Assembly (NCBI RefSeq): GCF_000382325.1
Contig: NZ_KB908063.1
Span: 1-64,000 of the forward strand
Source of the DNA: Woodsholea maritima DSM 17123
GTDB lineage: Bacteria; Pseudomonadota; Alphaproteobacteria; Caulobacterales; Maricaulaceae
Length of the DNA stretch: 64,000 bases
Reading direction: 5' to 3'
Shown: positions 1 to 7,908 of the stretch, piece by piece
Layout of the letters: each line of letters begins with the position of its first letter
Position numbering within the stretch: the stretch's first letter is position 1
The notes under the pieces: generated by a model
The model's input: the letters and a program-made list of their open reading frames with translations, nothing else
Databases searched by the model: none
Told to the model about the DNA's origin: nothing
Translations under genes and position numbers: made by a program

Positions 1-67
1 CGGTACGGCCGGAGGGGGCGTCTTCTTGTGAAGTATCCTCGCTTGGCAAAAACAGCAAAAAAAGAGT

Positions 68-157
68 TGTCATCCCGGAGAAGCGTCAGCGCACATCCGG
101 GATCTATTGTCTTGGCCATTTAGGTCTATAGATCCCGGCTCAAAGGCCGGGATGACA
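68..157. repeat. 88-90 base REP-like inverted repeat, copy A
   Basis: The ends are perfect inverted complements (TGTCATCCCGG and CCGGGATGACA). Inside lie ATCCGGGATCTAT on the left and ATAGATCCCGGCT on the right, so the whole unit can fold into a long branched hairpin. It is diverged from copies B and C in its middle. No coding capacity is seen. Confidence 0.85.
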
Positions 158-428
158 TTTTTTCTTTAAGTTTCCTCGTTTCGCTGCGGGCGGACGGTCG
201 TCCTTGCGAACCCTGCGGGTTCGAACATGTCATGCCAGACCTGATCTGGCATCCATGGCGTGAGCTTGACGTTATTCTGACCGATCAAAACCTTGCTCAA
301 CGCTTTCGGTATGGCCCCCAAATCAAGTTTGGGGTGACAGCTTGGTGATTTATCCTCCCCTGCGAAGCGGGGGAGGTGGCCGGTACGGCCGGAGGGGGCA
401 TTTTTTCTCTTAGCTTTTCAATAAATAC

Positions 429-516
429 TGTCATCCCGGACGAACGATAGTGAGATCCGGGATCTATAAACATAGCCATCACGCTCAATAGATCCCGGCT
501 CAAGGCCGGGATGACA
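429..516. repeat. 88-base REP-like inverted repeat, copy B
   Basis: It has the same termini as copy A. Read as its reverse complement it is nearly identical to the unit at 35119-35206, differing at a few scattered bases plus a short altered segment next to one terminus. This argues for relatively recent duplication or movement of the element. Confidence 0.85.
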
Positions 517-676
517 GATTTTGATTTTTTCATGCCAGACTTGATCTGGCATCCATGCCGTAAACTTGACGATTGTTCTGGTCATTCCGAACCAAGCTCA
601 ACCCATCCGGAATGGACCCCGGATCAAGTCCGGGGCCGCGTGGATCCTGTAAACAGGGAGCAAAATGTCTCACCCC

Positions 677-1168
677 TTATGTGCGCATCATCAATTTAAC
701 CCGGTCCGCTGGCACACGGCGACCGTCTTGATCGATAAAGGCGAGCCCCAAACGCTCCCCGGTTTCGCGATCCTGCATCCAGACCGGAGGTTCATCGGTT
801 TTAAGCAGATGGCGATTGCCCCAATCGGCCAACACAAAAAGCGGCAAGGCCAGATCAAGCCCCACCTCGGTCAGGCGATAGGCAAAGCGCGTGCGCGAAC
901 CATCCTCACGATAGGGCACTTTTTTCAAAATCCCCTGCTCGACCATCGTATTCAGCCGCTGGGTCAGAACCGAGCGGGACGCGCCCAAATCCGCGACAAT
1001 ATCCTCAAAACGCTGCACGCCATAAAGGGCTTCGCGTAAAATCAATAAGGTCCAGCGGTCCCCGACGACCTCACTGACCAAACTCAACCCGCATTCATCC
1101 AGCGCCAAGGGTGAGCGCCGACGAATCTGCTCATGATGATCGGGGGAAAACTCCGCGACCTTCGACAT
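677..1168 (-). CDS. HxlR-family winged-helix transcriptional regulator
   Basis: 163 residues. The central part (about residues 25-115) matches the HxlR/MarR-like winged helix fold: a conserved Cys in an ALDECGLSL context, the signature VGDRWTLLILREAL, then FEDIVADLGASRSVLTQRL as recognition region and a wing around YREDGSRTRFAYRLTEVG. The start at 1168 follows a strong AGGAGG four bases upstream. The C-terminal 45 residues (with PPVWMQDRETGERLG) are typical of longer HxlR proteins. HxlR regulators usually sit beside the redox or detoxification gene they control, but here no such gene is adjacent: downstream is a repeat block and upstream a 750-base gap. Its target therefore cannot be inferred. 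Confidence 0.9.
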   Translation of the reverse strand: MSKVAEFSPDHHEQIRRRSPLALDECGLSLVSEVVGDRWTLLILREALYGVQRFEDIVADLGASRSVLTQRLNTMVEQGILKKVPYREDGSRTRFAYRLTEVGLDLALPLFVLADWGNRHLLKTDEPPVWMQDRETGERLGLAFIDQDGRRVPADRVKLMMRT

Positions 1169-1917
1169 TTTGCCTCCTGGGGGCGGTTATGTGCGCTTGC
1201 GCGCTCCGCCTCTCCTTGCCTTTTATTTCATTGGTCTTCTGTCTTTAAGATACCATTGAGCCGGTGCGACGCGCGATAAGTCAAGCCTAGAAACCGGCGC
1301 TCATCTGCGACGCGCCAAAGGATATCCATTTAAACGCATTCACAACGCGGGCAATGCATTAAAAACAATGACAAAATAGCTTCATTGATGAAGCTTATCC
1401 CCCTCAGCATTGCCGCGTGCTTGCAAAGCCCAGCTCACGACTCTAAAGGTCCGTACTAATATTTTGCCTAATGGTATTATTCTTCCCAAAGCGCTGACCC
1501 TGATCGCCGCCCTAGCCGCGGCCATGCCCCCCTATCACAGTGATAAAAGGCACCATCAAGTGGAAAGCTTAAGCGCGCTCAATCCTCAGACCCAATCCTT
1601 ACAAGCCTGCCTGCGCCAAGCCGTGATATGGGATTATCTCTGATCGAGCCTTTGTTGTTGCGATCAAACACCCAGAAGGGTGCACGCCCCTCCCCGGCCC
1701 GACAACACACCGACATATTCAAAATCTCGACCCCAGCCATCAGGCATCCGCCAAACCGTTTGATGTCTTGAGGCGTAAAGCCTTTGATAGCCCGGCCCTC
1801 AGACACACGTAAAACACGCATAGCCGACGCCACACTTATACTTTAAATCTATCGAATTCGCCTATAAGACTAACATTTGTCTGCAATCGCGACCCCACCG
1901 TGATTTTTTAAGCAAGC
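1169..1917. other. 749-base gap without a convincing gene
   Basis: The region is visibly more AT-rich than its surroundings around 1310-1480 and 1830-1917. Two open frames exist: 1579-1833 on the minus strand (84 codons, GTG start, rich in Arg/Gly/Ile, no ribosome site) and 1410-1643 on the plus strand (77 codons). Neither has a recognisable domain or good initiation signal, so I leave them uncalled. The promoters of the HxlR gene and of the pentapeptide gene must lie here, but I see no clear consensus. Confidence 0.6.
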
Positions 1918-3432
1918 ATGGATCGCTCGCCCATGGCCAATCCCGAACATCTCGCATGGTTACAAGAAGGCGTAGAGGCTTGGAATGCACGGCGAGAACG
2001 TGAACCTTTTACGCCGGACCTCTCTAGGGCAAATCTTAATAGGCTAGACCTAATTGGCACACACCTATTTAGTGTAAATTTTAACGAGGCAATACTTCAA
2101 GAGGCAAGCCTCGTTGGGGCATACCTTAGACAGGCACGACTTAAGGCTGCAAACCTGCAAGGAGCAAAGCTTGAAAGGGCAGACCTGGAAACGGCATATC
2201 TTCAAGGAGCAGACCTATTTGGCGCGAACCTATTTGAGGCAAACCTGCAAGGAGCAAGCCTTAGAGGGACAAACCTTACAGAGGCAAACCTGCAAGGAGC
2301 AAGCCTTCGAGGAACAAACCTTACAGAGGCAAACCTTAGAGGGACAAAACTTCAAGGGGCAAATATTCGAACGGTCGAGAACACCTATGAAAAGACCGTT
2401 TTACGAACCGACCTTTTTAAATCACTTCATCTCACACAAGAACAAGTCGACAGCATGGATGGCGATACCGGGGTCATCCTGCCTATAGGGTTAGATTACC
2501 CCCTGCATTGGCCCAATTTTGGGGAAGGCCCAGATCCGCGGCAGGATATACAGACCGGCGAAGCGCCTCAATCACCAGACCGCCCAACGCCCCTCGCCCA
2601 GCGCCTGGCCGAGACGGGACCGGTGGCTGCCGTCCTCCGCGATGGCAAAATTGACATTGTCTCCACACCGCCAGACGGCCACCCGGCTGTCACCTATCCC
2701 GAAGATCGGGACCATCTCTTTGACGCTATTCACGACGCCTGTACGAGATTCAAAACAGCTTGGAATGATAAGCCTCCGCAGGCCCCTATAAACATATTGA
2801 ACTCCATTGATGCATGCGCCGCTCTATCAAAGGCCCGTGACCTTAATTGGTACAAGTGGGAAGACCTCTGCGCAGAAATCACGTTTGACTTAAGCCTGGA
2901 CGAACACGCCGACTGGTATAAATTCGATGCAAGGGCAGAACGTATACGCAAGCGCATACTCGAGCTTGCTCCGCATATAAAACCCATCCCGCTCGCGCTC
3001 GCGCCCTCTCACCTAGAGCAGCCTACGCAAGCGCCCGAGATTGAGCTCACGCCCGAGAACGAAGATGACATCCCGGACCTAAAAGATACACTGCAAAGCC
3101 TCGTCAATGGATCGGCAAAAACCATCATCAACAACTATTTTACCGCCGACACACAAAGCTTTGTCATCCACCAAGCCGAAACCCTCCAACGCGAGGAGAT
3201 CCCACTCGCTGATCCGCATGAGACCCGCAGCAGCGCGGTCTCCAAAGGGCGCTGGAAACGCGCTTTGCGCGCGATGGCCGGCTTTACGATGACATTTCTG
3301 CGCAATGTCGCCGTTGGTGTCACATCAGGAGTGCTCGGCAGTGCTTTGACGACCGAAACAGCCTGGCCACACCTCATCCATGTGTTTGAACAACTGCGCG
3401 ATATCCTGCTCAAATTCTTTAAGGCGGGCTAG
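1918..3432 (+). CDS. Pentapeptide-repeat protein with hydrophobic C-terminus
   Basis: 504 residues. Residues about 37-150 are pentapeptide repeats of the A(N/D)LxG type, which form a right-handed quadrilateral beta-helix; the unit EANLQGASLRGTNLT occurs twice in a row and is encoded by a 45-base tandem duplication at 2236-2325. Residues about 200-390 are a soluble region I do not recognise. Residues about 450-475 (FLRNVAVGVTSGVLGSAL) form one possible membrane segment, followed by a short amphipathic tail. There is no signal peptide. The repeat section uses CTT/CTA/TTA leucine and AGG arginine codons far more than neighbours, which suggests separate origin or repeat-driven drift. The start is uncertain: ATG at 1918 and ATG at 1933 both lack a clear ribosome site. 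Function is unknown; gyrase-protecting Qnr-type proteins share the fold but not the tail. Confidence 0.85.
   Translation: MDRSPMANPEHLAWLQEGVEAWNARREREPFTPDLSRANLNRLDLIGTHLFSVNFNEAILQEASLVGAYLRQARLKAANLQGAKLERADLETAYLQGADLFGANLFEANLQGASLRGTNLTEANLQGASLRGTNLTEANLRGTKLQGANIRTVENTYEKTVLRTDLFKSLHLTQEQVDSMDGDTGVILPIGLDYPLHWPNFGEGPDPRQDIQTGEAPQSPDRPTPLAQRLAETGPVAAVLRDGKIDIVSTPPDGHPAVTYPEDRDHLFDAIHDACTRFKTAWNDKPPQAPINILNSIDACAALSKARDLNWYKWEDLCAEITFDLSLDEHADWYKFDARAERIRKRILELAPHIKPIPLALAPSHLEQPTQAPEIELTPENEDDIPDLKDTLQSLVNGSAKTIINNYFTADTQSFVIHQAETLQREEIPLADPHETRSSAVSKGRWKRALRAMAGFTMTFLRNVAVGVTSGVLGSALTTETAWPHLIHVFEQLRDILLKFFKAG
2236..2325 (+). repeat. 45-base tandem duplication inside the pentapeptide gene
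   Basis: Bases 2236-2280 and 2281-2325 are identical except for two positions and encode the same 15 residues (three pentapeptides). The copy is in frame and preserves the beta-helix register. It shows how the coil number changes in this gene. Confidence 0.9.
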
Positions 3433-3492
3433 CGAAGCTAAGCCGGTCACAACAAGCGCGAAGCCTTCAACTTTAGAAGAATAAGAAGGATT

Positions 3493-3569
3493 TGGTAGCG
3501 GGAGAGGGACTTGAACCCCCGACACGCGGATTATGATTCCGCTGCTCTAACCACCTGAGCTACCCCGCC
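3493..3569 (-). tRNA. tRNA-Met (anticodon CAT), elongator type
   Basis: The reverse complement starts GGCGGGGTAGCTCAG and ends with an encoded CCA. The anticodon stem GCGGA/TCCGC closes the loop ATCATAA, giving CAT. The T-loop sequence GTTCAAG and the D-loop are normal. The acceptor stem pairs with G-U at positions 1-72 and 7-66. CAT can also be tRNA-Ile2 (lysidine-modified) or initiator Met. The acceptor lacks the unpaired C1 of initiators, and the overall sequence resembles alphaproteobacterial elongator tRNA-Met, so that is preferred. Confidence 0.95.
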
Positions 3570-3660
3570 ACAGGGTCATCATAATGACGCTTCGTCCGTT
3601 TGACCTTTTTGAAAAAGGTCGGGGCGGACAGGAGTTTTTGTCAAACCCACCATGCCCCGT

Positions 3661-3700
3661 AAAGAAGTCAAAACGGCGTTGGACGGTGATCCAACGCCGT
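3661..3700 (-). terminator. Rho-independent terminator of the chemoreceptor gene
   Basis: An 11-base-pair perfect stem (ACGGCGTTGGA, 3673-3683, with its complement 3690-3700) and a 6-base loop are followed, in the minus direction, by the T-rich TTTGACTTCTTT. It lies about 60 bases beyond the stop of the chemoreceptor. Confidence 0.7.
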
Positions 3701-3760
3701 CGAGAGGCGGGTATATACGCTGTGTCTGCGCACGGTGCAAGCCGCGCGCTGCACTTTATC

Positions 3761-5800
3761 TTAGGCCGCGCGCACCCCTTCGAGGAAGCGCGAAACCGCC
3801 GCGCGAAGCCCATCGGCTTCGGTATTCAGTGAGCCTGAGGCTTCATTGACCTGCATCGCACACTGGCCGGTTTCTGAGGCCGCACGGTCCACTTCGCGGA
3901 TCGCATTGACCACCCGGCGTGAGCCGCCTGCCGCTTCTTGCGCAGAGCGGGTGATCTCCCCGGCGGCGGCGCGTTGTTCTTCCATCGCTGCGGCGATGGT
4001 GGTGGAGATTTCATTCATCTCCGCAATCACCTGACCGATTGAGTGGATGGCGTTTACCGCCTTGCCGGTCGCTTCTTGAATGCCGGAGATCTGCTCGGAA
4101 ATTGAGCCCGTCGCTTTACCGGTCTGCGAGGCCAAGGCCTTCACTTCGCTGGCAACGACCGCAAAGCCCTTACCGGCTTCCCCGGCGCGGGCGGCCTCAA
4201 TCGTGGCGTTCAGCGCGAGGAGATTGGTCTGCTCGGCAATATCATTGATCAGGCGCACGATGCCATCAATGCGGCCCGCGGCTTCGCTCAACAAGGTCAC
4301 ATCGGCATTGGCTTGCTCAACCCGGTCTGCCGCATTGCGGGCAATGTCACTAGAGCGACCGACCTGTTGAGCGATCTCACCAATGGTTGAGGTCATTTCC
4401 TCGGCCGCAGCGGCGACGGTTTCGACGTTTTGCGAAGACACTTCCGAAGCACTGTTCACATCTTGTGTACGCGCGGTCGCGGTTGAAGAGCTTTGATTGA
4501 GCGCGTCTGCGGCTTCTTCCATCTGATTGGCGGCAGAGCCGACCGCATCCAATGCGCGCCGCGATACGTTTTCGAACTCAACGATCAAGTCTTCAACGCG
4601 TTTGGCGCGGTGTTCACGCGCGATCCGCTCTTCTTGAGTTTCGGCTTCCAAGCGTGCGCGCTCCAGAGCGTTATTACGGAACACGGTCAGGGCCTGTGCC
4701 ATTTCGCCCAGCTCGTCCTTACCATTGTCTTTAATTTCGCGGCTGTTATCGCCATCAGCCATAGCGCGCATCACGCTGGACATGCGTTGCAAGCGCTTCA
4801 AGAGGTGTTGGCTGACATAGAAGTAGGCCACACCCGCTGAGATGATCAAAGACGCAATTGAAATAATGGCCAGTAGAACCTGGCCTGAAACGATTGCGGC
4901 CCCTGCCCGACCAGATGCCACCTCTTCAAGGCTTGCGGCCAGGTTTTTAACTTCGGTGGCTTCTTGGACTAAGGCAGCGTGGGCAAAACGCGCGTCTTCA
5001 ACCGCCAGTGCCGTGGCGTCTGTGGCTGTGATCTCAGCACGGCGCGCGGCAAAGACGCTATTATTACCCGAAGCCCGATCGAGAATGGAGTTCACAGTAT
5101 CGCGCACATCACCCCCGATAACATCACCTAAAATCGCGACATTTACGTAGAGCTCGTCCGAGGCAAGTTCGAAATTTTCTTCAATATCATCAACCCGTGC
5201 GATCGAATCCGCGCCTTCCAATTCGGCAAACTGGGTCGCGATCAGGTTGATCGACATGATCGTGCGCAATAAGGTTTCCAAGGTGGCCGGATCATCGGCC
5301 CCGTCGAGCGCGCCTTCAAGTCCGCTTGCCGCCTGGCTACGTTCGGCCAAAGCGCTACGGATATGATCTACGCGGCGATCGCGCGCATCCAGCTTTTGCC
5401 CAACAGCGCGATCCGCCGCGCTGACGCGCTCACTTAAATCGGCCACATTCGCTTCAAGCTCTTGAACGCGAGCGGTTTCCAAACCGGCCGCACGAAGAGC
5501 TTCGACAGAAGCCATGGCATCATCAAGTAGATTGGCCAATTGCGCTTGCGAGGCGGTTTGGTCGATCCGCTCCCACGTACGAGAAAATGCGGCCAACTCC
5601 CCAGTGATGGCACTAGAAGACGCCACCAATTCCGAGGCCGCTTTATTCAAAGGCATCGCGCGCGTCGTAATGTTATCGAGCGCGGAGCGCGTTCCCCCGA
5701 ACGCAACAAACCCGACAACCGCAGCTGCCAGGGTCATGGTGGACACAAGTCCGAATGCGGCAAGCAGCCGAGCCTGAACCGATTGGAATGATATCGCCAT
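3761..5800 (-). CDS. Methyl-accepting chemotaxis protein
   Basis: About 679 residues. TM1 (about 8-33) is followed by a periplasmic helical sensor region of roughly 270 residues, TM2 (about 308-335), a HAMP domain (about 336-390), and a long cytoplasmic coiled coil with the invariant hairpin tip [20 protein letters not shown]. The receptor signals through CheW/CheA to the flagellar motor; CheR and CheB adjust its methylation. No tethering pentapeptide is present at the C-terminus (it ends in EGVRAA), so CheR would act without docking. The ligand is not predictable. ATG at 5800 is preferred over GTG at 5806 because GGGCG sits six bases ahead of it. It is monocistronic, about 38 kb from the che operon at 41826-47459. 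Confidence 0.95.
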   Translation of the reverse strand: MAISFQSVQARLLAAFGLVSTMTLAAAVVGFVAFGGTRSALDNITTRAMPLNKAASELVASSSAITGELAAFSRTWERIDQTASQAQLANLLDDAMASVEALRAAGLETARVQELEANVADLSERVSAADRAVGQKLDARDRRVDHIRSALAERSQAASGLEGALDGADDPATLETLLRTIMSINLIATQFAELEGADSIARVDDIEENFELASDELYVNVAILGDVIGGDVRDTVNSILDRASGNNSVFAARRAEITATDATALAVEDARFAHAALVQEATEVKNLAASLEEVASGRAGAAIVSGQVLLAIISIASLIISAGVAYFYVSQHLLKRLQRMSSVMRAMADGDNSREIKDNGKDELGEMAQALTVFRNNALERARLEAETQEERIAREHRAKRVEDLIVEFENVSRRALDAVGSAANQMEEAADALNQSSSTATARTQDVNSASEVSSQNVETVAAAAEEMTSTIGEIAQQVGRSSDIARNAADRVEQANADVTLLSEAAGRIDGIVRLINDIAEQTNLLALNATIEAARAGEAGKGFAVVASEVKALASQTGKATGSISEQISGIQEATGKAVNAIHSIGQVIAEMNEISTTIAAAMEEQRAAAGEITRSAQEAAGGSRRVVNAIREVDRAASETGQCAMQVNEASGSLNTEADGLRAAVSRFLEGVRAA

Positions 5801-5841
5801 AGTCACCGCCCATTAACGTTAACGCGTTCATATGCTCAAAA

Positions 5842-5868
5842 GCGGCGCGCCTGACCCAGGCGCGCCGC
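5842..5868 (-). terminator. Terminator of the first TonB-C gene
   Basis: A near-perfect GC stem (CGGCGCGCCTG, 5843-5853, pairing with 5857-5867) has a 3-base loop and runs into CTTTTG in the minus direction. It lies 13 bases after the stop codon of the gene at 5881. The T tract is short. Confidence 0.6.
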
Positions 5869-5880
5869 CTTTGTTATGTT

Positions 5881-6213
5881 TTAGCCGCCCAGATTGAAGT
5901 CGAACGTACGCTCGATCCCATCTGTAGACGCATCTGAAGGCGCATAGCGCCAGCTTTCCAAAGCCCGAAGAACGGCGCGGTCAAATACACCTTCTGGATT
6001 GGCTTCAACCACTTCCACATTGGCTACCGTTCCATCTGCGGTCACAGTGTAACGCACGGTTACATGACCTTCGAGTTCGCGCCGCTCAGCCCCACGCGGA
6101 TATTCTGGAGCCTCAACCGTAACTAGCTCACGATCTTGAGCGACGGCCTGGCCTGCGAATACACCGGTTAGCGCGATAACTGACGCTGCAACTGCATGTT
6201 TCATTTTCTTCAT
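5881..6213 (-). CDS. Small secreted TonB C-terminal domain protein
   Basis: About 110 residues. There is a cleavable signal peptide (MKKMKHAVAASVIALTGVFA, predicted cut after GQAVA), then one TonB C-terminal (energy-transducer) domain: EAPEYPRGAERRELEGHVTV, then RYTVTADGTVANVEVVEA, FDRAVLRALESWRY and a C-terminal FDFNLGG. The N-terminal anchor and proline-rich linker of genuine TonB are absent, so it should be free in the periplasm and cannot by itself tap ExbB/ExbD. The start at 6213 is favoured by TTAGGG nine bases upstream; a GTG at 6231 would only add residues before the signal peptide. A paralogue lies at 7379-7720, across the CDF exporter. Role unknown; perhaps an accessory to TonB-dependent receptors or a cell-envelope ligand. 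Confidence 0.85.
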   Translation of the reverse strand: MKKMKHAVAASVIALTGVFAGQAVAQDRELVTVEAPEYPRGAERRELEGHVTVRYTVTADGTVANVEVVEANPEGVFDRAVLRALESWRYAPSDASTDGIERTFDFNLGG

Positions 6214-6370
6214 TGTTGTCATCCCTAACACCCAACCTAATTGCTGTGGTTTTCACAGTCATCTTCTCGAGACGGGATTTATCTTGATCTTGACCCCCAA
6301 CTCGATGACAAACTTATTGCATAGAGTAGGTTGAAGACTGCTTAACAAGGATGTTTCTTCATTGAAGGCA

Positions 6371-7324
6371 TCAATTAAAGCACGTTTCGTGCTCAATCTG
6401 GATTGTGACATGGGTCAAGCCAAAGCGTTGTAATAAACGCGTTTTCGCAGCCTCTAACACCTCTAATTGTGACAGATCTTTTGCAACGCACAAATGTAAA
6501 GTCGCCATGGGGCGATCTTGCGTAATCGACCAGACGTGTATGTGATGCGCATCAATTACGCCTGTCACGTGTGCAATCAAATCTTCGCGAATCTCTGAAG
6601 GCTCCAAATGAGGGGGCGCTTCCTCTAATAAGATTCGCCCTGAATCGCGGATCAAGCCCAAAGCTGAATGCCCAATCAAGACGCTGATAAGAATAGACAA
6701 GACCGCATCTATGGCCATCCAGCCTATTAGAATAATAACGAGTGCCGACACAAGCGCGGCCAAGGATCCTAAAAGATCGCCTATCACATGGGCCAGCGCG
6801 CCGCGAATATTGAGATTATCACGGTCTGCGCCGTGTAAAACACCAAAGGCCGCAATATTCACGATCAGGCCAAGCCCCGCCACGACCATCATGGGAGTAC
6901 CTTGAATTTCAGGCCCCGTATTTAAACGCTCAATCGCTTCAATAATGATCCACAGGCTCATCATCGCTAAAACGACACCATTCGCGAAGGCCGCCAGGAT
7001 TTGCAGCCGATCAAAGCCATAGGTGCGCCGGCCTGCAGCCGGGCGACGCGCCAAGCGAAAGCCAAGCCACGCCAGCAGCAGTGCTGCAAAATCGGTGAGC
7101 ATATGGGCCGCATCGGCCAACAGCGCCAGCGATCCGGTTAGCAATCCTCCGATCACCTCAACCAGCATAAAGCCGCCTGTTAAACAGGCCGCAAATAAGG
7201 TGCGGGTTTCATTGGCCCCATGATGATGGTGATGATGGCCCAAGCCGTGTGCGTGGGAATGCGCGTGATCATGGTGATGATCGGCATGAGTATGTGAAGA
7301 GGATGGAGCGTGATCATGGGACAT
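6371..7324 (-). CDS. CDF-family zinc/cobalt-type cation exporter
   Basis: 317 residues. A histidine-rich N-terminus (about residues 3-36, 16 or more His) precedes six membrane segments. The two metal-site motifs are visible: LLADAAHMLTD in TM2 and ALAHVIGDLLGSL (HxxxD) in TM5, the pattern of zinc-transporting members such as CzcD/ZitB/ZnT. The soluble C-terminal domain (about 225-317, with VIDAHHIHVWSI and IQIEHETCF) is the usual ferredoxin-like dimer. It would export Zn(2+) and possibly Co, Cd or Ni from cytoplasm to periplasm in exchange for protons. It lies between two paralogous secreted TonB-C proteins on the same strand, an unusual setting. No metal regulator gene is adjacent. Confidence 0.92.
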   Translation of the reverse strand: MSHDHAPSSSHTHADHHHDHAHSHAHGLGHHHHHHGANETRTLFAACLTGGFMLVEVIGGLLTGSLALLADAAHMLTDFAALLLAWLGFRLARRPAAGRRTYGFDRLQILAAFANGVVLAMMSLWIIIEAIERLNTGPEIQGTPMMVVAGLGLIVNIAAFGVLHGADRDNLNIRGALAHVIGDLLGSLAALVSALVIILIGWMAIDAVLSILISVLIGHSALGLIRDSGRILLEEAPPHLEPSEIREDLIAHVTGVIDAHHIHVWSITQDRPMATLHLCVAKDLSQLEVLEAAKTRLLQRFGLTHVTIQIEHETCFN

Positions 7325-7378
7325 GGATGCCTATCTGCACCCATTTGCCCGTGATATACAATTTCCTTGTGCGCGGAT

Positions 7379-7720
7379 TTAGCCGCCGAGACTGAAATTA
7401 AGCTCTTGGACATGCCCATCGCTTTGGGCGTCGGCGGGTTCAAATTTCCATTGCTCGATCGCACGTAGTGCTGCGCGGTCAAAAATTCCCGCCGGCTCAG
7501 AGGCCGTCACTTCCATGTTCGTTGTCTCACCCGAAGCGGTTATCGAGTATCTGATCTCAACATGGCCTTCAATATTACGCCGCTCCGCGCCGCGCGGATA
7601 TTCCGGCGGGACAATCTCGACCGGAGTGCGCTGGGGCTGCGCCATGGCGCTGACCGACAATAAGACCACAGCCAAGCTGGCCATTGCGAGGCTGACCCCT
7701 TGAACAACGCGTCTAAGCAT
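7379..7720 (-). CDS. Second small secreted TonB C-terminal domain protein
   Basis: About 113 residues. A signal peptide (MLRRVVQGVSLAMASLAVVL, cut probably after SAMA) precedes a TonB C-terminal domain with the same core as its paralogue at 5881: PPEYPRGAERRNIEGHVEI, FDRAALRAIEQWKFEP, and a C-terminal LNFSLGG. ATG at 7720 is chosen because AAGGG stands seven bases before it; the longer reading from 7759 would bury the signal peptide. It lies 54 bases upstream of the CDF exporter on the same strand, so the two may be co-transcribed. As with its paralogue, the membrane anchor and Pro-rich linker of TonB are missing. Confidence 0.85.
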   Translation of the reverse strand: MLRRVVQGVSLAMASLAVVLLSVSAMAQPQRTPVEIVPPEYPRGAERRNIEGHVEIRYSITASGETTNMEVTASEPAGIFDRAALRAIEQWKFEPADAQSDGHVQELNFSLGG

Positions 7721-7849
7721 AGCTGCACCCTTTTCTGCCAAGCATCTGACACACAACACTTTGAATGAACGCTATCAGCGAAACTTTGAAAATTACTGAA
7801 TCGCTTGCGTATCAAGGCGGGACACCATGGCTTAACAAAGCCCTAGACA

Positions 7850-7885
7850 TGAAAACGGCGCACCCCGGCCAGGATGCGCCGCTTT
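7850..7885 (-). terminator. Terminator of the branched-chain dehydrogenase operon
   Basis: The stem CGGCGCACCC / GGATGCGCCG (about 7856-7881) is followed, reading minus, by TTTTC. It lies 25 bases beyond the lpd stop, at the end of the four-gene operon. Confidence 0.65.
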
Positions 7886-7908
7886 AATTGTCTCAATAGA
7901 ACTCAGAC

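Larger units (their letters stand above)
1..660. repeat. Composite intergenic repeat block, copy 1
   Basis: No convincing gene is present. The stretch is a chain of short inverted repeats: two roughly 90-base elements that begin and end with TGTCATCCCGG / CCGGGATGACA (68-157 and 429-516), two copies of a CATGCCAGAC-TGATCTGGCATCC hairpin (about 230-263 and 530-563), a hairpin of the type GGACCCCGGATCAAGTCCGGGG (about 615-636), and a CTCCCC...GGGGGAG hairpin with a GGCCGGAGGGGGC tail (about 352-400, tail also at 8-20). The same parts, in the same order but inverted, recur at 34915-35290. Short open frames here consist of repeat sequence and are not credible proteins. Confidence 0.85.

Noticed and set aside
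68..516. Repeat units as a CRISPR array or tRNA-like elements
   Set aside because: There are no regular spacers or equal repeat intervals, and no tRNA fold with an anticodon loop could be drawn.
1579..1833. 84-codon minus-strand frame in the 749-base gap
   Set aside because: It has a GTG start without a ribosome site, no domain and no clear codon bias, so it stays uncalled.
2236..2325. Regular repeats that could suggest a CRISPR array
   Set aside because: The units are contiguous, in frame, without spacers, and encode pentapeptides.
2114..2488. Second open frame inside the pentapeptide gene with a Gln/Lys-rich repeat
   Set aside because: It is the +1 frame of the tandem repeats, which stay open by periodicity. 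The pentapeptide frame explains the sequence.
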